Notes under the pieces: generated by a model
What the model was told of the DNA's origin: nothing
Database searches by the model: none
What the model saw: the letters and a program-made list of their open reading frames with translations, nothing else
Made by a program: the position numbers and the translations under genes
Shown here: one piece after another, positions 10,572-21,210 of the stretch
Layout: the number at the start of each line of letters is the position of its first letter
How positions within the stretch are numbered: position 1 is the stretch's first letter
NCBI GenBank assembly: GCA_964019335.1
Contig: OZ025703.1
Coordinates: forward strand, 248,001-312,000
Reading direction: 5' to 3'
DNA from: Diplonema japonicum
Lineage: Eukaryota > Euglenozoa > Diplonemea > Diplonemida > Diplonemidae
DNA: 64,000 nucleotides

Positions 10572-13199
10572 ATGATATGGTTATGGTTGTGTTTGGTACT
10601 GCTGTGGGCAGCAGAATGCAACGGAGCAGGTAGCGTATGGTGGAACTGGTGGGACGAAGAAAAATGTGTGCCGGGAAATGTCGACGGTGATCACCTTGAG
10701 TGGACGAGCGATGGGGAGTGCTTGCACGCGAGCAGACTAAGAGATGGCGACCCGCTGAAGGGCTGGGGCGGCAACGACGTAAAACTCACCTGCATAGACA
10801 CAACAGGGAGCGAAAACAACTACAACGCGAAGGACGACAATATCCTGGTGAGCTTCTTCGCCTCGCAAAACGCAACTTGCGAGGGAACACCACTCACGAC
10901 CTTCCTCCTCAACTACTCGCAGTGCGGCTACGACAACCCGTTGCTGGCAAACACCTCTTCCTTCCAGCAAGCAAAGTTCCGCTGCTCACGATGCAACTGG
11001 ATGTTCTACCGCGAAGCGGCTCCGCCGTACTTCCTTCAAGGCCTCGGCATCATCATCTTCCTCGTAGTGTGCATTCTTATCAATTACTTCCTTCAGGACC
11101 GCTTCGACAGATTCGTCAAAACGATGTCTGCGAAATACGGTAAAAAGCGGAACATTGACACCTTCATCGGCAGTCTCGTCCGTGTGAAGGTGAACCAGGA
11201 AGCTGTTACTCCACTCTTACCAAACACACCGCCTTCCAAATCAATCCCGCTGAAAAAATTCCGGAATATTACAAGGAACACGTCGGCAACGACGCTGTCA
11301 CCCTTGACACCCTTAACCTTCACAAGAGGAGGTGGAGGCAGGGGACGTGGCAGCATACATTCATTATCCGACACCTCGAACCCCGTAACACCCGTCACCC
11401 CAATATCGATAAGACGGGAAAGGGGGCAAACCTTTGCTGGACGCACCACTAGTATCCAACCCCCGCAGGGATATCTTCGCGACGAACCGTACCTAGAGCA
11501 ACCAAGGGGCTTCCCCAACAGGAGACGGGGCCTCACAACTGTTGTGAAGGATTATACAGAACACTCTGTGGAGGCACAGTCTTTGGAATCAATCGCGGTA
11601 CACCCAAATCGAAGCGTGGAGCAAATGGAGGTCCTTCTACCAAACGGTCGGCAAATGTGCGTCGTGTGCGGGAGGGAAACAGAAACGGGAAGTTTTAGAA
11701 AACACGGGTGGAAGTGCGCATCATGTAAAGGAAAACCCCATGTTCCATTGTACACGGAAACCGGTCGGCATCAAAATCAAATCTACAAAAATGTTGTAGC
11801 CGAAGGAGGCTTTGGAGAATACGCGGAAATATCAGCAAGAGACGGGGAGAAGGTTCTGTGTTCATTTATACAACCATTATGTTGGATTCGTGCAAGCATG
11901 CTGCCCAAGAAACATCCAGGGGACACGTCGAGGCTGGACACAATGGAGGAGAAGCGGGAGAAGCAAGCTCACATCGAACATTCTTTGACAACCGTTTCTG
12001 ACCCTGCTGAACATTACGACGATTCCCACTCAACATACCCAGAGGCGCTGCGCGGGTCGAAAACAGAAGAATTATGGGCACAACTGTTGCAAACAACACC
12101 GCACTCGATTCTGGAGGAGATTACCAAGAATGAAACTTCTGAAAGAGAGAGATCCTGTTTGGTGATGTTACGCGGTCCTGTTGGGGTGTGGATGCCGATT
12201 AGATCCGTTGAAAAAATAGCAAGCTGCGGCAGCGGCTACGTCCGCGTTTCTTCGAAGGAAAAATTTAAACAATCATGCGGCGAAGAATGGAAAGATTGGT
12301 GGGCTGACTTCGAGCTCTGCGTGGGCATTATCCAACGAGTCTATCCAACCGACGACGGGGAGGGTTTTGTGGCCAATGTTAAATTCAAGGGAAGCGCGAT
12401 TTTGAACATTCCAGTGGAAGCTTTACACAAGGTGAGCAAAAAAGAACATTACTCCGACTTCTTAATGGCCCCGCAGAAGGTCACGCATCGGACAATGATG
12501 GCAGTTTTCGTTGCATCCGCCCCGCCGTTGCTCGCACTAAAGGCCGTTTTCCTGATGTTTTTCTTCGCCAGATCCGTTCACTCCGTGTTCCAAGACGGCC
12601 ATCAAGGTCGGGCCACAAAACATTCAGCTTGGCTAGCTTACGAGGAAGTGTATTTTAAACTCTTTAACTCTGGGTATCCTACGCTGATGGCGGATTGCGG
12701 TGCGGTTTCCGTGTATTTTTCGTTTATTTTCAAACCGAAGTTTTCCGAGCTTGTGTCCGGGGTGGGCATTCCAATTGTGTCCATGTTGGTCCTTTCGTTA
12801 GGCATCTCCCTCCCCGCCATTATCACACATGCGATACCTATGATGGTAATGTACTCTTGGATATGGGTGCCTCTTGTTCTTGTGATTTACAAGTTGCTCA
12901 GGTTTGCGCGGTCTCGTCTCGAGCCGACGCCGCCGGAAGTTGATTCTGAGAGGCTGTATGATATGCCGTACTTCATCCAGCACCACAAGCGGTATTTAAT
13001 TCTCTCCGGGTTGTACCACCTTGGGTTCAGGGTGTGTGGTGAGCTCCTTATGGTGCTTTTCCTTCAAACTAACTACAACTACGGTGTGCTTGCCTACGAC
13101 GGTGTACCTTACTTCCAAACCATCACAGAGGAGTTTAAAATGAGGCAGCTGGTTTGTGTGTGGGAAATGGGGGCTAGAGTCATTAACTACATATTGTGA
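10572..13199 (+). CDS. Polytopic membrane protein with signal peptide and Cys module
   Basis: 875 aa, family not recognised. Residues 1 to about 18 are a hydrophobic signal peptide. A Cys-rich, probably lumenal or extracellular domain (about 19-150) carries N-glycosylation sequons at N100, N114 and N127. One membrane helix lies at about 153-173. A long cytosolic part follows, with Ser/Thr-Pro-rich stretches and a zinc-ribbon-like motif (C363/C366 and C382/C385). Near residues 530-630 is a small beta-rich region. Several membrane helices fill about 640-870. The Cys module has the same spacing (CxVC-x15-CAxC) as the polycystin encoded 110 bp upstream, which suggests a shared partner or joint complex; this is inference. 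An out-of-frame ATG at 10568 opens a short frame overlapping the start. Intronless. Confidence 0.8.
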   Translation: MIWLWLCLVLLWAAECNGAGSVWWNWWDEEKCVPGNVDGDHLEWTSDGECLHASRLRDGDPLKGWGGNDVKLTCIDTTGSENNYNAKDDNILVSFFASQNATCEGTPLTTFLLNYSQCGYDNPLLANTSSFQQAKFRCSRCNWMFYREAAPPYFLQGLGIIIFLVVCILINYFLQDRFDRFVKTMSAKYGKKRNIDTFIGSLVRVKVNQEAVTPLLPNTPPSKSIPLKKFRNITRNTSATTLSPLTPLTFTRGGGGRGRGSIHSLSDTSNPVTPVTPISIRRERGQTFAGRTTSIQPPQGYLRDEPYLEQPRGFPNRRRGLTTVVKDYTEHSVEAQSLESIAVHPNRSVEQMEVLLPNGRQMCVVCGRETETGSFRKHGWKCASCKGKPHVPLYTETGRHQNQIYKNVVAEGGFGEYAEISARDGEKVLCSFIQPLCWIRASMLPKKHPGDTSRLDTMEEKREKQAHIEHSLTTVSDPAEHYDDSHSTYPEALRGSKTEELWAQLLQTTPHSILEEITKNETSERERSCLVMLRGPVGVWMPIRSVEKIASCGSGYVRVSSKEKFKQSCGEEWKDWWADFELCVGIIQRVYPTDDGEGFVANVKFKGSAILNIPVEALHKVSKKEHYSDFLMAPQKVTHRTMMAVFVASAPPLLALKAVFLMFFFARSVHSVFQDGHQGRATKHSAWLAYEEVYFKLFNSGYPTLMADCGAVSVYFSFIFKPKFSELVSGVGIPIVSMLVLSLGISLPAIITHAIPMMVMYSWIWVPLVLVIYKLLRFARSRLEPTPPEVDSERLYDMPYFIQHHKRYLILSGLYHLGFRVCGELLMVLFLQTNYNYGVLAYDGVPYFQTITEEFKMRQLVCVWEMGARVINYIL

Positions 13200-13235
13200 A
13201 TGGGGGGGGGGGGGGGGGGGGGGGTCATTATTCGG

Positions 13236-13277
<42 letters not shown>

Positions 13278-13883
13278 GAGCTTGAAAAAACAGTTCTTCG
13301 TCGATGTCGGTGTTCCGCTTGGACTGGGCGAAATTAAAAAAAAAAAACGCCGGTTTGCCGAAGGCGATCCTGTCACATACTGCAGGTTCCCTTCAAAGAC
13401 ACCCTTTTTTTTTTCCTGAGACTCACTCATGCTGCAGTGTAGAAGAGGAAAAACGACCTTTCTTTTCTTTTTTTTTTTTAATTTATGATGAGCGAAAAAC
13501 GTGTTAATTGTAGTTATCAAACAAACAAAAAAAAGAAGAAAAAAAAAGAGTTTGGCTTGCACTATTGTGCAAAACCCAACAATTCTTCTTTTCTCTTCTT
13601 TTTTTTGCGTCCTTTGGAACGCCTCCATTGATTCGAAATACCTCAAACGCCGCCTGCGCTGTGGCAAAGATAGCAGAAGGCAGAGCAGCGGCCCAAGAAA
13701 ACCTCACTAAATGCGAATATTGTGTCCCAATCATGGTTTTTTTTTTCTTCTTCTTCCTCTTCACACCCGGAAGGTGGGAGATCTTCTTTTATGCTTTCAT
13801 TGTCCAGTCTTTTCAAGAAAGTACGAACCAATGTAATATAAGGGAGCGAGAAAAGAAAAAAGATAAAAAAGTTTTTTAATTCC

Positions 13884-13926
<43 letters not shown>

Positions 13927-14121
13927 GTTCTGAACGTACCCCCTCTCTTTTCCAGTATCACAACCAAACCCTGCACATTCTCCCCTTCCATTGCCTGCTT
14001 GTTTCTTCATTGTATTCTTTTGTTCTTCTTCTTCTGTTTTCTTTTTTAAATCTGAACGGGGGCAAAAAAAAAAAAAAAAAAGAGAAACAAAAAAAAAATA
14101 ATAATAAAAAAAGAAAATGAA
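13200..14121. other. Spacer with long homopolymers
   Basis: Contains a G-run of about 22 just after the stop codon, T-runs of over 30, and a type B hairpin element at 13364. Open frames on both strands follow the homopolymers; I see no supportable gene. Confidence 0.65.
13364..13403 (+). repeat. Dispersed hairpin element, copy 3
   Basis: Type B copy, preceded by AAG, with arms CCTGT/GCAGG (closing pair T-G wobble), loop CACATACT, followed by GTTCCCTTCAAAGACAC and a T-run. It lies 165 bp after the stop codon at 13199. Confidence 0.8.
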
Positions 14122-15114
14122 ATGACGTATTCCGGACCACCACCGCCGCCACCATCAGGCACCGTGTCAGGGATATGGTTGAAGGCCTTCAGCCCTGCAA
14201 GGCCCGGGAAAAAGGATTTTTCATACACCCCTCACAAAGACAACGAAACGTTGCTGGACAGGCTGAGGGAGATAGGATGGAGAAAAGGGGAGAGGAGGAT
14301 CACCCCAGAACCCCCTCTTCACGCGGAAGGGGTACCGGTACCTGTTACATACAGGGCTGTCGCACCACCTAGCACCTCTTCAATGTCCTCTTCAGGCGCT
14401 GCTGAGTCAGTCTGTTCAGTCATCGATATGTACAGCAAGATACAAGACAGCCTCACCGCTGTTAAAAACGAGAGTTTTTGCAACAATTGTGAAATTCGAA
14501 GCCCTGTGTACGAATGTGGGCCGTGTGGCGGGTATCAGTTGTGCCCATCCTGCTTTGACGATATCCACAAGCAGAAAATCCTGTCTTCCCACAAAAGAAT
14601 CTTGATCAAACCTGTACACCCCGCTGCAAAACCGGAAAAAGAAGAAGAAGAACAAGAAGAAGAACAAGAGGAAGGTTACGAAGAAGAAGAAACCATCCCA
14701 GACAGTGTTTGTGATCAGCTGACATTGACACTGACACCACGAAGCCGTTCATCCTCCCTTCCTTTTCTCCCCCCTGTGCCATCAGTGTCGCAGCCATCTC
14801 TCTCTGAGGAGCTGTCGTTAGAGAGTGCGTTGCAAGCGATGGCACTGTCTGTTAAGAAGCTTGAGACGAAAGGGAAGGACACGCGGGAAGAATGCCCCGT
14901 AGAGGAGGTGAGGACCCCACCCCTGCACCCGTCGATCTTGGAGCTCTTCGACGAAAAAGAAACCCCTCCCGACGATGCTGCCACCCCCCGCACAACGGGC
15001 TGGTCGGAAATGAAGAAACTCCGCCTTCAGATAGAACGCTCCATCACGACCCCTCCTGCTGTGAAACAGGACCGGTTCGTCTCCCCGTTGAACCCAGACA
15101 CGGTGTTGGGCTAG
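14122..15114 (+). CDS. B-box zinc-finger protein
   Basis: 330 aa. A B-box-type zinc finger spans about residues 120-158, with ligands C120, C123, C132, C135, C141, C144, H149 and H158 and the family-like ending IHKQKILSSHKRI. B-boxes mediate protein-protein contacts, often in TRIM-like or plant-type regulators. Here there is no RING and no obvious coiled coil or CCT domain. The rest is low complexity: a Pro-rich N-terminus, a Glu-rich stretch at about 175-195 and a Ser/Pro-rich tail. The ATG at 14117 gives only a two-codon frame (ATGAAATGA) overlapping this start. Intronless. It sits 122 bp upstream of the CDK-like gene. Function beyond the B-box is unknown. Confidence 0.8.
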   Translation: MTYSGPPPPPPSGTVSGIWLKAFSPARPGKKDFSYTPHKDNETLLDRLREIGWRKGERRITPEPPLHAEGVPVPVTYRAVAPPSTSSMSSSGAAESVCSVIDMYSKIQDSLTAVKNESFCNNCEIRSPVYECGPCGGYQLCPSCFDDIHKQKILSSHKRILIKPVHPAAKPEKEEEEQEEEQEEGYEEEETIPDSVCDQLTLTLTPRSRSSSLPFLPPVPSVSQPSLSEELSLESALQAMALSVKKLETKGKDTREECPVEEVRTPPLHPSILELFDEKETPPDDAATPRTTGWSEMKKLRLQIERSITTPPAVKQDRFVSPLNPDTVLG

Positions 15115-15236
15115 AAAAAAAAAGATTTTTTTTTTGTAATAATGTACTTTTTTTTTTTGTTTCTTCATTTCTTTTGTCATATAAAAAAAAAAAAAAAACT
15201 CTGGAAATAAAAAAAAGGGGGGGGTGTTCTCCTGTA

Positions 15237-16205
15237 ATGCTAGATGGCGAGGATGCACCATGGGGCAACACGTTGGAGTTCCTCGGTGCCGTCGGGAAGG
15301 GAACGTACGGGGAGGTGTTTAAAGTACGAAACATAGAAACCAACGAGCTGCTCGCACTGAAAAAGGTGAAACTACACGGGTCTGCAGAAGGAATCCCGGG
15401 CACGGTGGTCAGGGAGATCGGGCTGCTGAAGAAACTGAAGCACAAAAACGTAGTGCCCCTGTACAAGGTCTACTACAGCGCGTCGGGGAGGATCCAAGAC
15501 GTAATGCAAGTTTTTCTAGTGTTGGAGTACGTTGACATGGATCTGGAGGCTGTGATAAAATGCTTCAACACGAATAACCTTGGAATAGGTGTTTCACGGG
15601 CGTTAAACATAACGAAGCAGTTGTTGGAAGGACTTGTCTACTGCCATACGATGTTGGTTTTGCACAGGGACGTCAAGCCTGCTAACCTCCTCCTCACCAA
15701 TTCGGGAATCGTAAAGATCTGCGATTTCGGTATAAGCAGGCCCTTCATGGCCCCTAAACGAAAATACTCTCGCGAAGTAGTGACCCTTTGGTACAGGGCT
15801 CCTGAAATTCTACTTGGCGACGCGTTCTACACTACAAAAGTCGATATCTGGGGCGCTGGGTGTATTTTAGCAGAACTGTTGCAACAAGCACCGCTTCTGA
15901 AGGGGGACAGTGAGTTTGGTCAACTAATCAATATTTTTCGGATGTTTGGGACGCCTACCCCTGCTGACTGGCCGGGGATAGACAAGCTTCCTTACTTCTC
16001 CCCGGATTTCCCTTTGTGGGAGCAATCTGAAAGGTTGTCCGAGCTCTCGGGGGTGAGCAGCGATGTCCTCGATCTCGTGACTACGATGTTGACACTGTTT
16101 CCTGACCAGAGGACCACTGCGAGGAACGCGCTGAAGCACCCAGTTTTTCAAGACAAGGCGATTGATTCAAGCCTCTTGGTCCCACCTTTCACCGATGTTT
16201 ACTAA
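15237..16205 (+). CDS. Cyclin-dependent-kinase-like Ser/Thr kinase (CMGC)
   Basis: 322 aa, the length of a minimal CDK. Kinase landmarks: Gly loop GKGTYGEVF (residues 20-28), catalytic Lys42, C-helix Glu60, HRDVKPAN at 143-150, DFG at 163-165 and the CDK-typical VVTLWYRAPEILLGD. The cyclin-binding helix, usually PSTAIRE or a relative, reads PGTVVRE. The activation-loop residue before EVVTLWYRAPE is Ser-Arg where many CDKs have Thr-x. These features place it in the CDK group but not in a named class; CDK7/9/10/12-like members are all possible. The open frame runs back to 14892 through the previous gene in another frame, but the ATG at 15237 gives the expected short N-terminus. Intronless. Confidence 0.9.
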   Translation: MLDGEDAPWGNTLEFLGAVGKGTYGEVFKVRNIETNELLALKKVKLHGSAEGIPGTVVREIGLLKKLKHKNVVPLYKVYYSASGRIQDVMQVFLVLEYVDMDLEAVIKCFNTNNLGIGVSRALNITKQLLEGLVYCHTMLVLHRDVKPANLLLTNSGIVKICDFGISRPFMAPKRKYSREVVTLWYRAPEILLGDAFYTTKVDIWGAGCILAELLQQAPLLKGDSEFGQLINIFRMFGTPTPADWPGIDKLPYFSPDFPLWEQSERLSELSGVSSDVLDLVTTMLTLFPDQRTTARNALKHPVFQDKAIDSSLLVPPFTDVY

Positions 16206-16369
16206 GTATTTTTTTTCGGTTGGGAAATTTTTCAAAAGAAAATTGGGGCCTTTTTTTCTTTTTTTTCTTTCTTATGTATATGTACCCCCTATGACATATG
16301 TGTGGGTATTACGTTACAAAATTATTGAATTTTATTTGTAGGGCCACCACCAACACCGGCCTCCTTTAT

Positions 16370-16375
<6 letters not shown>

Positions 16376-16412
<37 letters not shown>
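16376..16412. repeat. (TA)n microsatellite
   Basis: A perfect alternating TA tract of 37 bp, followed directly by a T-run and then the hairpin element at 16435. Confidence 0.95.
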
Positions 16413-16429
<17 letters not shown>

Positions 16430-16434
16430 TTCAG

Positions 16435-16472
16435 GCGTCCTGCCACATACCGCAGGTACCCTTAAATGTCTC
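16435..16472 (+). repeat. Dispersed hairpin element, copy 4
   Basis: Type A copy. It follows a T-run and CAG, has arms CCTGC/GCAGG with loop CACATACC, then GTACCCTTAAATGTCTC and a T-run. It lies 230 bp downstream of the CDK-like stop codon. Confidence 0.9.
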
Positions 16473-17194
16473 TTTTTTTTTTTTTTGTTAAATATATATT
16501 TTTTTTAACCCGATATAAAAAAGGGAACATGGATCCTAAGCATCTCCTGCGAACCCAACATTGACGCAGTAAGACGCGAGAAAATAATATGGCAAAAGTT
16601 TTTTTTATTTTTTTTTTTTATTCCCTGATTTTTCGCTCCAGTAAGGGGGGGGGGGGGGGGGGAAGCAAAAGGCAAACCTACAAGTTTTTTAAGAAATAGA
16701 AATGGAGGTAGGTATAACGGCGTTTTTTTTTTTTTTATTCCCCTACTCTTCTTAGAGGTGACTTTATATCGCAAAAAAAAAAAGAAACCAAAAAAAAAAA
16801 ATATGATAATCTGGGTGTGCTGTAAAATAAAAACGTGATATAAAAAAAAGGGAAAAAAGAAACTACCCAAAAAAAAGGAATTCCTCCCTGGTACTTACCG
16901 GGTCAAGAGCAAACAAAAAGAACTACACCTCCCCCCCCTCCCCGTGTTTTAAGCACGCACGCATGCCCATAATGGCTTAGTGTTCAGACTTGAGATCACT
17001 ATTTTGCCAAAAAGAAAAATGATCGGGCACACACGCAACTCACACACACAACTCTCACTGCCACCTTTCCTCCACACCGGAAGAGCTACCAAAAGTGTAA
17101 GAATTTAACACATGGGGCCCCGGATTTTAGTTTCCAATTCCCCCCCCCCTTTTTTTTCGTTCTTTCCTTCGTAAGTAAAAACGGTGCGGTATGC

Positions 17195-17225
<31 letters not shown>

Positions 17226-17653
17226 TCTTCCTCTCATGATCCCATCGTGGTACCAGTACTACAGGGGAAAAAGGGGGTTTTATCGAAGCCTTACCCTTAC
17301 GTGTACTTGCGTTGCGAGATTCTACCCCCCCCTTTTTTTTCCCTTTTCTATTTCATTTATTTAAAGCCTTATGTCATAGTTTGTCGTCTGTTTCGTCACA
17401 ATATGCAGTGCAGAACCACGACTGGAAAGGAATGCGTAGATTGAAATGGTGGGAAAGGTACTTTCCAAATACCATACGTACTTTCTTTTACTGCCACCCA
17501 CCCCTTATATCGGGGAAAAGAAGTGGTATATAAAAAAAAGGGGGGGGGGGGAAAAGCGAGGAAAAGCAGCAGCAGAACAGACAGACCCAATCTAATCTCC
17601 TGTCGTCGGTCGGCGGGAAAACAATTTCTTGTGCCAGATGATATGATTTTTCT

Positions 17654-17691
<38 letters not shown>

Positions 17692-18458
17692 GCTACAGCT
17701 CGGCCTCCTTTATCTCTATTTATATCTATAAATATATTTTTTTTTCAAGTGGTGGGGATAACATGGAAATATAAAGAAGTACATCAGATGTGTTGTTCGC
17801 TGTTGACCTCCCGGGTTGAGCTGCACACCGCACGCATTAAGGACACGACGCGGAACGCAGAAGAAGCTACAGCTAGGCCGAGGTGCGCCCCCTGTAATCA
17901 AGTAAGTGGTGCTTGTGCAGGGTGCCCCCACCGGCTTCCTTTAAATCATCGAGTTTTTTTTTGTTGCTGGTCTTTCCAGTCCTCCCACATTTAAAGCAGG
18001 AAGGAAAGCCCGGACCCTCCACAGGCAAGGGCTCCTCATGAAGCTTATTAGTCTCTGATCTGAAGCAGGCAAGAAGACGGGATATAATTATTTTAAAAAA
18101 AAACGTCTTCATGAACACCAGACAGGGAAAATTATTTTGTGGGTTTTTTTTTTTTTTTTTTTTTCCGACAATCTACAACAATATGATTTTTTTAGTCACT
18201 ATGAATGGACGGGGGAAAATACTCTCTCTCAAAAAAAAAAAAAAAAAAAAAAAAAGAGAGAGAGAGAGAGGAAAGACAACCGCCCGCAATCGCATCCGAA
18301 CAATAAAAAGAGAAATGGAGAAAAAAAGAAAAGGAAAACGATTTTCCCTTTTCTTCTTCCCTTCTCGTGACATATCGCAACAGGAAAATAGAACAACAAG
18401 AAAAAGAAGAAAATGGTTCACGGCATTCCCGTGGAGATGCGCCTACGCACACTACTTT

Positions 18459-18490
<32 letters not shown>

Positions 18491-18492
<2 letters not shown>

Positions 18493-18602
18493 TTACAAAT
18501 ATTTATCTTTCAAAAAATGATTTTATAACTATATGCAACTTGTGCCGAGCAAAAAACTTTCGCAGCTTTTTAAAAACCTTTTTTTGCTCGTGCGAACAAC
18601 AA
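18491..18602. repeat. 110-bp dispersed repeat, copy 1
   Basis: Begins TGTTACAAATATTTATC right after a T-run and ends near CGTGCGAACAAC. It is nearly identical to 43107-43217, and a degenerate third copy lies near 43532-43690. No open frame explains the conservation. Confidence 0.85.
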
Positions 18603-18701
18603 AGACATATAGTCATAAAGAATTATTTTTTTTTTCTTTTCCCCTTTTTTTTTGTGGGGTACAGAAGCTCAACTAAATTTTACTATTTTCACTCTTCTGA
18701 A

Positions 18702-20253
18702 ATAAAGGGGGGGCCCAAATAATTCCCTCCCAAATAATGTGTTTTTTCCCAAATAATTCTTTTTTTTTTCAGGGATTTTTCCACTCCAAATTTCCCAAAT
18801 AATTCCCGACTCCCTTTCTTTTTTTTTGGGGGGGGGACCAGGGGAATGGGGGGTCACATGGTAGTCCTGCAACAGGTTTTTCTCAGTTACGCCTGTGCAG
18901 GGTACTAGCCTACCTAACCCATGTACTACACCCCTTTTTTGACCAAAGAGTCGATTTCCGCCTGGTTTTGGGCACTTACAAGCAATTCCTTTGCATTTTG
19001 AACAGGGACCACGGGGGTTAGCACCTGGGGGTTATTGTGGGAGACTATTTTTCTTAACGCAAGAAGCTAGATGGTTCGTGATGAACGGTTCAAAATTTCA
19101 TGGAACTACTTAGTTCAAAGGCGCTTTGTGGGTGGCCCAGGTGCTTCTGCATTGCCGGAGGGGCACATGGATTCATGTGTTGACAACTTTCATGGCCCGC
19201 AATGTCAATATTCCATTCCTGAGCAAGATCCCAAAGCTGTGCTGTAGCCCACTGGCGGTATTGTGAGGCTGCTTACACAAGTAAGAGTGCTGGCCTGGCG
19301 AGCTACAAGGGCAAAAACCTTATTTTCTTCTAGAAGATGAGAAATATATTATAGTGCAACGTGATCAGACTGGAACGGCCGCCCCGGGGCATCCTCTGCT
19401 CAACCCGGCGGATGTGGGAGGCCCTTCTTCGGAAGGTGCCAGTCGCTTAATCAGTGCCGTCGAATGCACGCTATTTTATTAGTACAAATATAACAATCGA
19501 TTGAAAAGGAAAAGTACGTATTGTGAAGCTGCTTCTGTGTGGCACCGGCGATTCAGACCTCCTGCCATTTTGAGGGGTTAGGGGGGGCTGCGACATGCCC
19601 CAAGCAGCCAAGGCGGGACGTTGGTTGATGAATGCAGCAGAGCGCCGAATCAACATGGCACTGTGGGTAGGGCAGGCACATGAGAAAGGTCATGCAACTG
19701 CTTGGCACCTTTAGCTGTATGCGATCTCGCGGCTACCTTCCAGGTAGTTCCAAGGAGACCATACAGCTAAGGGCACTTAGCGAAGTAAGCACTTTGAAGG
19801 AGTCAGGCTTTAGACAGTGCAACACAGAACATTGTTGCGGGTGTTACAATGGACACTACACCTGACGAGACTCCAGCAGCCTCCCAAGCCCTTGCAGCTT
19901 CTCAAGCCCTGACAGTTTGCCTCTCAGACCCCCACAACCTCCCAGCAATCACCTAACGCCAAAACCAGGCGGTTTGTCTGCAACGTTTGTGGGTTCTCCA
20001 CGGCCTGGGAGAAAAACTGTTAAAAAATTTCCCTTGGAAAAAAAAAGGGCATGAAAAAAATCTTGGCACGATTTGGCATGTTAAGATTTCCGAAGTGCTC
20101 TAAGCCCCACTCCCTGCTTTCCATGTGGCAGGCTCCCCAGCCCAAATAAGTACAACCCAAATAAGTGTATTCCAAATAATTCTTTTTTTTTTTTGGAGCC
20201 CAAACACCCCCCCTCCACTGCCCAAATAAAGGGATTATTCGGGGGGCCCCTTT
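18702..20253. mobile_element. Candidate 1.55-kb non-coding transposable element
   Basis: The two ends are imperfect inverted repeats: AATAAAGGGGGGGCCC on the left, and GGGGGGCCCCTTTA preceded by CCCAAATAAAGGG on the right. Both ends carry repeated CCCAAATAATT-like words, at about 18714-18810 on the left and 20135-20230 on the right. No transposase-like frame is visible, so it would be non-autonomous. Boundaries are approximate. It contains a segment (18852-19030) related to the element at 26291. Confidence 0.5.
18852..19030. repeat. Segment shared with the element at 26291
   Basis: Shares an ordered series of words with 26291-26460: GGTCACATGGTAG, a GTGCAG..GTACT region, ACACCCCTTTTT, GATTTCCG, GGGCAC and a CCACGG..TT..CACCTGG ending. 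Divergence is substantial. Confidence 0.6.
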
Positions 20254-21210
20254 AGCTATTTTTTTTTTTTTTTTTTTTTTTTTTGGCGGTTAGTAAGCAG
20301 AATTATTATATCCCCCTTTGTCAGCAGACGGTACCTCATAAAAGCCCCTTCTTTTTACCAACTCGGGCTTAAAGAAATGTTTTAAGTGAGTATTTTGTTG
20401 GCTGAGGAAAACTTCAAACATCAAAGTGTTTCTGTTAACTAAGAGGGGGGAGAAAAAAAAAAGGAATCTGTACCGTCCAATTTTCTTACTTTTGTAAAAG
20501 ACGAAAAAATTTCGTCAAAGAAAGAAAGACAAAACCCCGCAGAGTATCGACCGCGAAAAAAAAAAAAAAGAGGGAAAAAAAAAAAAAAAAAAAAAAACAC
20601 CCAAGAAAAAAAAAAAAAAAAAAAGAAAAAGATGCCCTTTCGTCATTTCTTCACTCACTAGGGCTTTGACTAAACAATTTACATGTAACGCTGGAAGAAA
20701 CATAAAAAAGAAGAAACATAAAAAAGGGAGGGGGGGGGGGGGGGGGGGCAGCTTCCTTTTGACTAATTGATTTTATACAGTTATCGCGTTATGAAGTTTT
20801 TAAAAAAAGAAAAGTAGGCTTCGCCGCGGAGGAAGAAGCGCGCCCCCCCCCCCCCCCCCCCCCCCCTGTGTAGTGATCTTTTTTTTATGGGGTAAGACAA
20901 CTCCCCCTATTCACCTGCCCGTGGTGACCCTGCCCACGGCCGGACGGGAGCCGTGGCGAAAAGGTGGTTCCTAATCACCACAAGGGGAAGGGTACGGAGA
21001 TGTGCTCTGCCTGCGAAACACGAGTAATGACAGTTTCTAGCTAAGTTTGTTTTCCTTTACGGGGATTGAGAGGAAACACAAATAGAATCAACTTTACCTC
21101 CTTCCCCTCCTATTTTTCTTCCCTGTCATCCCAAGGAGCAGCGCTCCAGGACCAATGCATACCCATGGTGGAAAGAACGCTGTCTTCTTTTTTTTTTTTT
21201 TTTTTTTTTA
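20254..21210. other. Homopolymer-rich spacer
   Basis: Contains A-, G- and C-runs (for example about 20729-20748 and 20844-20866) and, at about 20639-20663, a fragment TCGTCATTTCTTCACTCACT that also starts the elements at 26800 and 34966. No gene seen; it may hold an unseen first exon for the frame at 21211. Confidence 0.5.

Larger units (their letters stand above)
16206..18701. other. Gene-poor, homopolymer-rich region
   Basis: About 2.5 kb without a convincing gene. It holds a TA dinucleotide run (16376), a hairpin element (16435), a G-run near 16647, many T-runs and one copy of a 110-bp dispersed repeat (18491). A short Cys-containing frame near 17749-17994 is not recognisable. Confidence 0.6.

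Noticed and set aside
13200-13224. Long G-run as a regulatory G-quadruplex
   Set aside because: A pure homopolymer next to T-runs of similar length; such runs are common here and their length may be a sequencing artefact.
17749-17994. Cys-containing frame (RCAPC...CAGC) suggesting a transposase zinc finger
   Set aside because: Too short and too weak; no catalytic motif nearby.
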